This document shows positions 46,367 to 54,006 of a stretch of 64,000 nt of DNA, piece after piece. Both the position numbers and the translations under genes were made by a program. The DNA is from Symbiodinium sp. CCMP2592 (Eukaryota; Sar; Dinophyceae; Suessiales; Symbiodiniaceae). Numbering within the stretch: position 1 is the first letter of the stretch; the number at the start of each line of letters is the position of its first letter. The stretch is from contig CAJNDT010000942.1 of the NCBI GenBank assembly GCA_905221615.1, positions 47,280 to 111,279 on the forward strand. The letters are read 5' to 3'. The notes under the pieces are model-generated. The model was not told where the DNA came from. It searched no databases and saw only the letters and a list, made by a program, of their open reading frames with translations.

Positions 46367-49024
46367 ATGTCGTTTGTGCTTCAGTTCATTCCGCATGTGG
46401 ACAAAGTGATGGCCATTTGGTTGCAAGGTTTTTGTCATCTGATTCTACTGTTCTATTACTCCAGGGGTACTTCGCCAGAACAACGGCTGCTTGAAAAATT
46501 GCGCAAAGCTGGAGTCACGCCGTCTGATTACACGTTCACACGGTTCCAGAGTCCTTGTGCAGTTTATTTGAAAGCCCCTGTGTCCTGGAGTACGCGTTCT
46601 TCGTTCAAGCAAAGAGACAGATGGATGTATGTTGGAAGTACTTCAATTACTATTTCCAAGCGTGAATTCAACCGGCAATCCAAACTCAAGCAAGTTCTCC
46701 GTGAGCAATATGTTCAAGTTGAACCAGCCATTCGTATTTGGGCTTCGCTGGGCAGGTATTTCGACTTTTCTACGCTTTGTCTGTCTGTTCATGATGACTA
46801 CAAACAAGCGTGGGTGCAAGAGCATGTTCTTATTGATCGATGGCAACCCAGATTGAATTCACCGTTCATTGACCGTTTCTTCATTAAGTCTGCATTGGGA
46901 TTCAAGAGACTCAGGCCACGTCCATCTCTCAAGAATGTTTCATTGTTTTCCAGACTTTGGGTCAAAGTTCGAAGACGTGCTGCTTCAACAAGTACTCCGA
47001 TTCGATGTTTGATGGATAAAAGCCAAGCGTGGTCGCTCTTGTACGATTTGGCATCGTTGACCTCGGCATCTTTCTCTGCTGCGAAAATTGTCAGATCTGC
47101 CAAAGTCTCGACGTTAGAGTTGTACGCGATGTTCCGCATGGCCAAGATCATGGAGCAGCCTTTCAGATCTAGAGTGGTACAGCTGCTCAAGTCTGCGCTC
47201 AAGTTTCGTAACTGCTCTGTACCCCGACATAACAAGTCAGTCACTCTACCATTTCTGTCTCACCCCACTTTTGCTGCCCATGTCTCCTCTTTTCTGTCTC
47301 ATACCATCCAGCAGTTCAAAGGCATTTGCATCCCGTTTCACCTCCCCTCTAAGACGCCGAGAGAGTCTGCTCCTCAATCGTTGGGCTCCATTCTTCACAA
47401 TCACTTTGAGTGGGAGAAGCAGCTTGCTGATACACCAGTTGATCACCTTCCATGCAGATGCCAACAATTTCAGCAGCAGCACCCCAATGTGGACTTGGTG
47501 GATGGACATGTGGCTACTGGACTTGAGACGTTGTCATTTCGCCAACCTGTTCTTAGAGAACTTGCTCAGGCCAATTCTAAATCCCTTATCTTCCCATCGA
47601 AAGCCAAGTACATCAAGGAGGCGACCTCTTCGTACAAGAGTTGGTGCAAGACGCATTTTATTCCCTTGCATACTCTTTCCATGTGGTTGCAGTTCATTCA
47701 TTCTGAGTGGCAGCTTCACCTTCGCCATATGTGCTCATGCCCGAAATTCCAGGAGTGTCATGCGTTGCAGCTCAAAGACATCGTGTGTACAGATTGGGTA
47801 ATTCACCTTGCTGATCACGAATCCACTCATCTCATGGTTTTTTGCCCCAGATTCTATTTCCAATCCTGCCATCGAGTATGGTCAGATGTCAAGGTGTTCA
47901 GCCCTATGCCCATGTCTGTTGCGTCAGCGAAGCTTTTTCTTTGTGCGCACGTCCCGTCACCACTGGTTCGCAAGTACCCTTGGGGATTCAAGTTGGATGC
48001 CAATCTGCCTGTGGGACAGATTTTTCTCAAACGCAAAAAGGCCTTCAAATCAGGACGAACCATCATCAGCTACAAGAACACAGCCTTGGGCCCTATTCTT
48101 AGGGCAGCGGCGATTTGCATTGACCAAATGGTCAACACAGTATGGCCTGGTTCTTTGTCACGCAGTGTTCCACAGATTTGGCATCACATTCACCAGGTGT
48201 TCAGACAGTGTCCGTTGGAAGTTGAACTTGAACTGCTCAATGACGATCTGGTCGGGTTCTTTAATTCCGTGCCACAAAGCCGTATCCTGGAAGCAGTGGA
48301 GATGTTGGTTCGCATGTTCACAGCAAGGCACCCTGATGTCAAATTGTCAGTGTGCATCAACGAGAAGAGCAAACACTTTCGTTCAATTCATGGGAGGATT
48401 TCTAATATTCGTCGACACTTCGATTGGAAGACCATCGATCCATTCGACTTGGTTACCATTGTTCGTCTCAGCTTCGAATGTGGCTTGTTTGTGGCGTTGA
48501 ATCGAGTATGGAAGCAAGTTGATGGTACGTCCATAGGTAACCAAATCAGCCCTGTCCTCTCTTCCCTTCCAGTGGTGATGACTGAGCTTGGTTGGGCAGC
48601 AATGTTCCCGCAGATCTCGAGCTTCCCTTCTACGTTCCTTGCAAGATACGTGGACAATCGTTTGGTGATTGCACCCACCGAGGTGCACAAAACAGTGCCT
48701 TTTCAAGTCTTCAGCCAAGAAACTTTTTATGGCTCTCCGATTGTTCTTGAAGCTGTCGGTGATGGTCACTTTTTGGGACTTGATATTGATGTCCGAAACC
48801 GAACTATTTATTATATCCAGCCCAAGTTCCTTTGGCAAGTTCGACATCCCATGAGTGCAGGCAGCGAACGATTGCTGGTGTCAGGTGCGAAGTCGAGAAT
48901 CTCTCTTATCCGTAAGTACACTTGGCCAACGTGCCAAGCAGAAGTCGCCGTTCATACCTTTGTACGGTGGTTGGCGAACCTCGGATACCCATTTCGCCTG
49001 TGTGAAGCTTTGATGAAACGATAA
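46367..49024 (+). CDS. ORF3, GIY-YIG endonuclease / reverse transcriptase (885 aa), copy 1
   Basis: ATG 46367. N-terminal GIY-YIG-type nuclease: AVY (65-67), MYVG (87-90), basic R99/R103, EHVLIDRWQPRLN with Glu152 and Asn164. A metal-site-like LPCRC...VDGHVATG occurs at 362-384. RT domain: GRTIISYK (563-570), motif A NDDLVGFF (625-632), motif B GTSIGNQISP (720-729), motif C RYVDN (760-764) and HFLGLDIDV (801-809). The usual Y-x-D-D is Y-V-D-N, so the second Asp is replaced. N-terminal placement of GIY-YIG is known from a subset of Penelope-like elements. The nuclease would nick the target to prime reverse transcription of the element RNA. No RNase H. Copy 2 carries an 8-codon deletion and G724D. 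Confidence 0.8.
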   Translation: MSFVLQFIPHVDKVMAIWLQGFCHLILLFYYSRGTSPEQRLLEKLRKAGVTPSDYTFTRFQSPCAVYLKAPVSWSTRSSFKQRDRWMYVGSTSITISKREFNRQSKLKQVLREQYVQVEPAIRIWASLGRYFDFSTLCLSVHDDYKQAWVQEHVLIDRWQPRLNSPFIDRFFIKSALGFKRLRPRPSLKNVSLFSRLWVKVRRRAASTSTPIRCLMDKSQAWSLLYDLASLTSASFSAAKIVRSAKVSTLELYAMFRMAKIMEQPFRSRVVQLLKSALKFRNCSVPRHNKSVTLPFLSHPTFAAHVSSFLSHTIQQFKGICIPFHLPSKTPRESAPQSLGSILHNHFEWEKQLADTPVDHLPCRCQQFQQQHPNVDLVDGHVATGLETLSFRQPVLRELAQANSKSLIFPSKAKYIKEATSSYKSWCKTHFIPLHTLSMWLQFIHSEWQLHLRHMCSCPKFQECHALQLKDIVCTDWVIHLADHESTHLMVFCPRFYFQSCHRVWSDVKVFSPMPMSVASAKLFLCAHVPSPLVRKYPWGFKLDANLPVGQIFLKRKKAFKSGRTIISYKNTALGPILRAAAICIDQMVNTVWPGSLSRSVPQIWHHIHQVFRQCPLEVELELLNDDLVGFFNSVPQSRILEAVEMLVRMFTARHPDVKLSVCINEKSKHFRSIHGRISNIRRHFDWKTIDPFDLVTIVRLSFECGLFVALNRVWKQVDGTSIGNQISPVLSSLPVVMTELGWAAMFPQISSFPSTFLARYVDNRLVIAPTEVHKTVPFQVFSQETFYGSPIVLEAVGDGHFLGLDIDVRNRTIYYIQPKFLWQVRHPMSAGSERLLVSGAKSRISLIRKYTWPTCQAEVAVHTFVRWLANLGYPFRLCEALMKR

Positions 49025-49140
49025 AAGCGGTTTGCAATCAGTTGACAGTCGACAGCAGACCTGCAAATGTTAGCGAAGCTGATATGTGTGTACTCACCTA
49101 GATTCAATTGGGTCAACCGAAAACGACAGATCACAGTGAT

Positions 49141-49260
49141 GAGCAAGGAATATGCAAGCGGATTGCAAGGGATGTGCAAGCGGATTGCAAGTGACGTGCA
49201 AGTGGACAGCAAGTGATATGCAAGGGTATGCGAGGTTTGTGCAAGTGCAGTGCAAGTGAT
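49141..49260 (+). promoter_or_regulatory. TGCAAG spacer array 2, copy 1
   Basis: Units such as GGATGTGCAAGCGGATTGCAA and GTGACGTGCAAGTG. The second half closely matches array 5 (CAAGTGATATGCAAGGGT(A/G)TGCGAGGT). Confidence 0.6.
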
Positions 49261-49350
49261 TCGTGGCAGTGTCTTGCATGCAATGTGCCTGCTTAAGATC
49301 TTTTAATTGCCTCGTTCAGTTCCAGCATTCGGCTTTCAGCGGTACACGCC

Positions 49351-49608
49351 ATGTCGGATCGATCCCGATCGCGTTCTCCGACTGTTTCGTGGCGATTTTA
49401 TTGGGTGAAAAATCAAGGACCCAATGGCAATGAAACGTGGTGGAAATCTTGGTTTCCCGCCACCTCTCGCTGGATTTCGGATCGACTGGCTGCTGACAAT
49501 CAGTGGCACCGAACTTCTCAGACGACCTCTTCGGTGGACTTGAACCTCCCTACTGAGAGCGCTAATTCTTTGTCACCCCGAAAACGCAAGCGAGATGCAT
49601 CACCGTAA
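49351..49608 (+). CDS. ORF4, 85-aa protein, copy 1
   Basis: ATG 49351 (MSDRSRSRSPTVSW). The N-terminus is a short Arg-Ser stretch, the middle has WYWVKN-like aromatic residues and W-x-R spacing, and the end is basic (SPRKRKRDASP), a likely nuclear localisation signal. Identical in both copies. Small RNA-binding or splicing-factor-like protein by composition; no family. Confidence 0.55.
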   Translation: MSDRSRSRSPTVSWRFYWVKNQGPNGNETWWKSWFPATSRWISDRLAADNQWHRTSQTTSSVDLNLPTESANSLSPRKRKRDASP

Positions 49609-49856
49609 GAGCATTTATCATGTTGGAACAGCGGACGACTTGTCTGCTTAATTCGTTTTCCCAATTGACATTTTTGGGACAATCATCATTCCTGGATTAG
49701 AGCGCCTGCACCGCTGAAGTGGAACCGTCTTTGCGCATTGAAAAACAGCGCGTAGGAGCATTACGCTCGGTTGTTTGCCTTTTTCGTTATTCCTCTCTCC
49801 CCTCTCTCTCTCTGTCTCTCGGGAAGCCGAAGGAGTCTTTCTTGTTTACTCATGTG

Positions 49857-50231
49857 ATGCCGCCAGCCGTTTCCGTCTTGTTTTCTCGGCACACCGATAT
49901 GGCTTCTCGTCAAGACAATGGGGTACCATATGACGATCTCCCTGATGATGCCAGTTCCTGGTCTTCGGCTTTCGATCCTCCCAAAGACTCGGCACCCACA
50001 GAGGTGGCGTCTTGGGTTAAGAAGTCCTCCAACAAGTGCAAGAAGACCAAGAAGTCCAAGAAATCAAAGAGGGTGAAAAAGGACCGGTTACCAAACAAGT
50101 CTCCGAAGTCCATGAAGTCTAAGAAGGACAAACGTGAGCGTTCACCTGTTCCTTCTGAAGCAAGTGATATTACGCTTGGGGATCCGATGCAGATCCTGCA
50201 GCACGGTCGAAAGCTTGTGCAAAAATGCTGA
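49857..50231 (+). CDS. ORF5, Lys-rich protein, copy 1
   Basis: The frame is open from 49719, but I start at the ATG at 49857 or 49899 (MASRQDNGVPYDDL) because 49790-49830 is a CT-rich tract typical of an acceptor region. The core is KKCKKTKKSKKSKRVKKD, then KSPKSMKSKKDKRERS, a highly basic tail-like region with SP sites, followed by a short acidic end. Identical in copy 2. A chromatin- or RNA-compacting role is inferred. Confidence 0.55.
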   Translation: MPPAVSVLFSRHTDMASRQDNGVPYDDLPDDASSWSSAFDPPKDSAPTEVASWVKKSSNKCKKTKKSKKSKRVKKDRLPNKSPKSMKSKKDKRERSPVPSEASDITLGDPMQILQHGRKLVQKC

Positions 50232-50450
50232 TTAGAGCTAACCTCCGCTGTGCATGCCATTTTTGGTATGTTGCACAGTGTCCCAACCGAAACGTTTGAT
50301 TCTTTTTTGATTTGGTCACCGGGAGTGTACAGGATTACATGTCACTTGCTGAAAAACTACCAGAGCAAGAGTTGTGCCCCGTGTCCTGGAGTACGAGTTC
50401 TTCGTCCAAGCAGAGTGAAACGTCAGCAGTTGCGTCCGTGTGCCAGTGTC

Positions 50451-50551
50451 ACTGCAAGGGTGTTGCAAGGGATGTGCAAGGGACGTGCGAGTGATGTGCG
50501 AGGGACGTGCAAGGGATGTGCAAGTGACGTGCAAGTGACGTGCAAGCAAGT
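50451..50551 (+). promoter_or_regulatory. TGCAAG spacer array 3, copy 1
   Basis: The array follows AGAGTGAAACGTCAGCAGTTGC. Units AAGGGATGTGCAAGGGACGTG; ends GTGCAAGCAAGTGTT before ATG 50612. The opening resembles that of array 4. Confidence 0.6.
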
Positions 50552-50611
50552 GTTAGTGCTGTGCATCGCAGTGTTTTCGGCCAAGAAACCAGATTACCTG
50601 AGTAAGCAAGC

Positions 50612-51247
50612 ATGCCGACGGTGCCACCTTCGGATCCCAACATTGATGAGTTCCTGAGAGCGCTCACCCATTCAGCGCGTGTGAGATTGCTCAACTTTGT
50701 ATCACGACCACAACTTCGTCAAGCTCTCGTACTTCAGTTGACAGCTTTTGTGCGTGACGGGACAGAAAGAATGCTGCAGCAAGAGTTGCGTCGCTTGGAT
50801 GAGAGGGATAGAGCAAACCTGCGTGAAGAACGCCCTAGCAGTAGCGGAGCTTCAGGATCACGTTCGTCCAGATCCCACCCCTATGCACCTCCATCCTCTC
50901 TGCCATTATCGAGGAGTACACCGAGTGCAGGCAGCGACAACCCTTCGTCCAGTTCTGCACCTCCTTCTGGCCCTCCCCCTGTTCCCCCTCCTCCCCTCCC
51001 TCCCCCTCTTCCCCCTCCCTTCTTCCCCCCGCCCAGTGCCAGTGCTCCTGTCTTTCCACCCCCAGTGCCACTTGCAAGCTTGGCGCATCGTGTGTCTGAA
51101 TCTTCTTTGGTGTCCAATGCTGCTTCGTCGTCGGCCGCACCTACATCTTCAGCCGCGTCAGGTACTCCGATTAGATCCAAACCTATGCCTACCAGAAGAC
51201 GTGTTTCACGCCGACGGCGACGCAGTCAGTCTTCTGATCTTAGCTGA
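50612..51247 (+). CDS. ORF6, 211-aa Pro/Ser/Arg-rich protein, copy 1
   Basis: ATG 50612 (MPTVPPSDPNIDEF). Residues 1-70 are helical with RLLNFVSRPQLRQALVLQL and LQQELRRLDERDRANL. The middle is Ser then Pro rich (PPPPLPPPLPPPFFPPP), and the end is Arg rich (TRRRVSRRRRRSQSS). The pattern of helical dimer, disordered linker and basic tail is that of nucleocapsid-like or mRNP proteins; this is inference. Copy 2 has four extra residues in the Pro region (215 aa) and S to P near 180. Confidence 0.6.
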   Translation: MPTVPPSDPNIDEFLRALTHSARVRLLNFVSRPQLRQALVLQLTAFVRDGTERMLQQELRRLDERDRANLREERPSSSGASGSRSSRSHPYAPPSSLPLSRSTPSAGSDNPSSSSAPPSGPPPVPPPPLPPPLPPPFFPPPSASAPVFPPPVPLASLAHRVSESSLVSNAASSSAAPTSSAASGTPIRSKPMPTRRRVSRRRRRSQSSDLS

Positions 51248-51415
51248 GTATGACTGATGTGATAGGATTTCACTTGTATCTGTAACGCATGCGAGTGCTG
51301 AAGTGAGAAAAACTGTGCCGTAGACGCCAGTGCTGAGAGTACTCGTTTACCCGCGTTGTGGTACACACCAGAACAGTGTTGCAGCACCCTGCTCAAGTCT
51401 TGTTCCATTGCGCTA

Positions 51416-51805
51416 ATGTCGAGCAACTCAGCGTGCGATCCGTTGGCACCTCTACAACGCTGGATTTCCTACACACAACAGGAGCTGATCACAATCAGAG
51501 GTGAATTCCGTCATTTTCGTGAAGAAGCATTGTCCGTCCAGAAGATCCAACAAGCTCAACTCGACGTGCTCACCACACAAATCAGGGACACTGAGGCTCA
51601 GGTGGCGGAAGTTATGTCCGCCACCACAGAACTGTTTCAGAAACTTCAGAAGACCAACGAAGTGGTGGGGAACTTGCTGACAGATTTGAATTCTCTTCAA
51701 TCTGTGACTACTCATTGCGTTAATTCTCTTCAACATCAAGAAACAACAGAGTTGCCCCCAACACTTCCAGCAGAAGAAGTTGACGAAATTGAAGTCTCAG
51801 AGTGA
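51416..51805 (+). CDS. ORF7, coiled-coil protein (about 129 aa), copy 1
   Basis: The frame extends to 51356, but ATG 51416 (MSSNSACDPLAPLQRW) is the first. The segment ISYTQQELITIRGEFRHFRE through LLTDLNSLQSV is a continuous heptad-like coiled coil, and the end is acidic (EEVDEIEVSE). Identical in copy 2. An oligomerisation partner for ORF2 or ORF6 is conceivable. Confidence 0.55.
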   Translation: MSSNSACDPLAPLQRWISYTQQELITIRGEFRHFREEALSVQKIQQAQLDVLTTQIRDTEAQVAEVMSATTELFQKLQKTNEVVGNLLTDLNSLQSVTTHCVNSLQHQETTELPPTLPAEEVDEIEVSE

Positions 51806-51845
51806 AACGAGAGCAGTTGCAAACAAGCGTTTGTGTGCCAGTGTC

Positions 51846-51956
51846 AGTGCAAGGGTGTTGCAAGGGATATGCAAGGGACGTGCAAGTGACGTGCAAGGGA
51901 TGTGCAAGAGTTTCTGCATGGGACGTGCAAGTGACGTGCAAGGGATGTGCAAGAGT
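51846..51956 (+). promoter_or_regulatory. TGCAAG spacer array 4, copy 1
   Basis: Opening like array 3 (GTGTCAGTGCAAGGGTGTTG). Its end and the following GAGTTTCTTCATGAGCCGTC match array 1; AGTTGCAG at about 51976-51983 precedes ATG 52021. It is 12 to 20 bases shorter in copy 2. Confidence 0.6.
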
Positions 51957-52020
51957 TTCTTCATGAGCCGTCTTGAGTTGCAGCATTTGACATCCAGTGA
52001 AATTGTGTAGGTTGTCCATC

Positions 52021-52329
52021 ATGAAGCGCAAGGCTAGCGAAGCCAATTTGCCTTGGAGTACCAGCCGCGACTACAATTTTCGGATGTGGGTCCGTGTTTG
52101 CAGTCGGGCAACCGGACACGAGACTATTATTCTTCACATCCAGTTATCAATCAACGATTCCATCAACGCTGCCAAATACCTTGTTGCGATGCAACTTTGG
52201 GAGAAGTTCGGCTGGTGGCCTAGGTTGCACACCTTCCAGCTTGTACAAAACTTTCGTCACCTTCGGTTTACAGAACCTGTTACGACTGCTCAAACCCTCG
52301 AACCAGTCGATTTCGTCGTTACGGTATAA
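52021..52329 (+). CDS. ORF8, 102-aa protein, copy 1
   Basis: ATG 52021 (MKRKASEANLPW); frames upstream to 51997 are spacer. Begins with a basic KRK and contains DYNFRMWVRVCSR, a beta-rich centre (ETIILHIQLS) and FVVTV at the end. Reads like a small single beta/alpha domain. No family recognised. Copy 2 differs by one residue (A to G in SINDSIN(A/G)AKY). Confidence 0.5.
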   Translation: MKRKASEANLPWSTSRDYNFRMWVRVCSRATGHETIILHIQLSINDSINAAKYLVAMQLWEKFGWWPRLHTFQLVQNFRHLRFTEPVTTAQTLEPVDFVVTV

Positions 52330-52359
52330 AAAGAGCCCACCTCTTTGTCAAGTCAAGAG

Positions 52360-52465
52360 CAGTGACGTGCAAGGGATGTGCAATCGGAATGCAAGTGATG
52401 CGCAAGTGAATTGCAAGTGATATGCAAGGGTGTGCGAGGTCTGTGCAAGTGCAACGCAAGGAGTG
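52360..52465 (+). promoter_or_regulatory. TGCAAG spacer array 5, copy 1
   Basis: GACGTGCAAGGGATGTGCAA, then the GATATGCAAGGGTGTGCGAG type end shared with array 2. Confidence 0.6.
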
Positions 52466-52513
52466 TGCAGTTTTGCCTCAAGCACTTGGAAAATTGTGTA
52501 GACCCCGAACATC

Positions 52514-52990
52514 ATGGATTGGGCTGCTTCTGATGTGCTCGATAACGTCTTGATGTACGTGTTGCCGATCAGAACCAGAATCACATTCATTACCCGCCTC
52601 GATCCAGATGATGACGTTGAAGAGGCACAACCCATCACTGACACCATGGTGGCGTACACGTTTCTGCGACGTGGGATGCAGGAGTTTCGGCTGTCCTCTT
52701 CGACTAAGTGGACCATGGGCTTTCAGTCTCTGCATACCACCATCCGTTTTGCACAAATCAATGTCGTGGCATGCACCATGTTGAGCAGCCCGTCAAAAAG
52801 GTGGATGAGAGCTGTCGTAGGTCAAGTACAGGAGCGTTTGCGAGTGAGTATCGTGTCACTGGCCAGCGTTGCGTACCAAACTGCAACTCAATGTTGCATG
52901 TACTTTGATGCCGATGCGGAAGAAGCAGAAGTTGAATTGCATTTAGTGCACAGACTGCGCTTCCTGAGGTTTCGTAGCCCGCTCTCCTAG
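52514..52990 (+). CDS. ORF9, 158-aa protein, copy 1
   Basis: ATG 52514 (MDWAASDVLDNVLMYV). Alternating hydrophobic strands (RTRITFITRLD, WTMGFQSLHTTIRFAQ, LHLVHRLRFLRF) and a DDDVEEAQP acidic loop suggest a folded beta-rich domain. No family recognised. Identical in both copies despite the RT differences, which argues for constraint or very recent duplication. Confidence 0.55.
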   Translation: MDWAASDVLDNVLMYVLPIRTRITFITRLDPDDDVEEAQPITDTMVAYTFLRRGMQEFRLSSSTKWTMGFQSLHTTIRFAQINVVACTMLSSPSKRWMRAVVGQVQERLRVSIVSLASVAYQTATQCCMYFDADAEEAEVELHLVHRLRFLRFRSPLS

Positions 52991-53035
52991 GTGTCTTGAG
53001 CATTAGACTCTTCCATGAATTTCAGTGAAAAAAGC

Positions 53036-53110
53036 AGCAAGGGATGTGCAAGGGACGTGCAAGTGACGTGCAAGGGACGTGCAAGGGATGTGCAAGTGAC
53101 GAGCAAGGGA
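53036..53110 (+). promoter_or_regulatory. TGCAAG spacer array 6, copy 1
   Basis: GGGATGTGCAAGGGACGTGC units after ORF9, close to the 3' terminal repeat, so the motif is not restricted to the upstream side of ORFs. Confidence 0.55.
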
Positions 53111-53151
53111 TCTGAAAGTTTCTACAACGAGCCCAGTTGGGCTTGTGTGTG

Positions 53152-53421
53152 TCCATCCCTGTTCCGAAGGGTCGATTGTGTGTCATGCAGGGGGTGCAAG
53201 AAGCATTCTGGAGTCTTGCACCAATGAAAACGCTCCAGTTTGCTTGTGATATCACGGGAAGACGTTCCTGTGACGTACCTGCATAACGGCCGCCCGAAAT
53301 ACCCCAAAGATGCCGTTGTTTCACAGTTGGCCGAAATGACAAGACCGAGTAACTTCAAGCAGCTGACTCTTCTGACTTTGAGAGTGTGATTCGAGACCTG
53401 CGACACGATGTGTCAAGTGTG
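53152..53421 (+). repeat. Terminal direct repeat 2
   Basis: Follows CAGTTGGGCTTGTGTGTG. Ends into TG units that connect to repeat 3. Differs from repeat 3 at about two bases (AAAACGC against AAGACGC; ACCGAG against ATCGAG). Confidence 0.85.
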
Positions 53422-53431
53422 TGTGTGTGTG

Positions 53432-53701
53432 TCCATCCCTGTTCCGAAGGGTCGATTGTGTGTCATGCAGGGGGTGCAAGAAGCATTCTGGAGTCTTGCA
53501 CCAATGAAGACGCTCCAGTTTGCTTGTGATATCACGGGAAGACGTTCCTGTGACGTACCTGCATAACGGCCGCCCGAAATACCCCAAAGATGCCGTTGTT
53601 TCACAGTTGGCCGAAATGACAAGATCGAGTAACTTCAAGCAGCTGACTCTTCTGACTTTGAGAGTGTGATTCGAGACCTGCGACACGATGTGTCAAGTGT
53701 G
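53432..53701 (+). repeat. Terminal direct repeat 3
   Basis: Starts TCCATCCCTG ten bases after repeat 2 ends. Repeats 2 and 3 are therefore back to back, joined by TGTGTG. Confidence 0.85.
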
Positions 53702-54006
53702 CTTCACAACGGCATTCCCTATGGGCGCCGTGTCTCCCAGAGGTAGCTCTGGCGTTGACTTTCCCGATTGACTGTATAAGCATTGGATGACTTTCCCTGA
53801 TTCTATATCCATGCTTGCAAGCTGACTTTCTCAATGAGTCTTCACCGAATGCTTCTACCGAAACCTGAATGCTGACTTTCTCATTGACTGTCTATATGAT
53901 CAAGTCGACTTTCCCGAATCTGACTTTTTCGCTGACTTGTCGCAGGTCTTTGGCTACAAACCGAGTTTCTGAGCTGTACTTCTGAGTAGTTGCTGATCAG
54001 TTTGCC
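53702..54006 (+). promoter_or_regulatory. Leader with TGACTTTC motifs, copy 2
   Basis: Same as 42861-43163 with a TA insertion (CTATATGATC against CTATGATC). Confidence 0.45.

Larger units (their letters stand above)
42591..53421 (+). mobile_element. 10.8-kb GIY-YIG reverse-transcriptase element, copy 1 (complete)
   Basis: Bounded by 270-bp direct repeats (42591-42860 and 53152-53421) that begin TCCATCCCTG right after a TG microsatellite and end GTCAAGTGTG. Inside are a leader with TGACTTTC motifs, then nine + strand ORFs, six TGCAAG spacer arrays and no minus-strand gene. The encoded RT carries an N-terminal GIY-YIG endonuclease, the combination known from Penelope-like elements whose pseudo-LTRs arise from tandem or partial copies. 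No RNase H, protease, rve integrase or tyrosine recombinase was seen. Nine ORFs are exceptional. Compare copy 2 at 53432. Confidence 0.75.

Noticed and set aside
53152-53701. Interpreting the repeats as a retrovirus/Ty-type LTR pair
   Set aside because: No integrase, protease or RNase H was found in the element and the RT carries GIY-YIG; pseudo-LTR of a Penelope-like element fits better.
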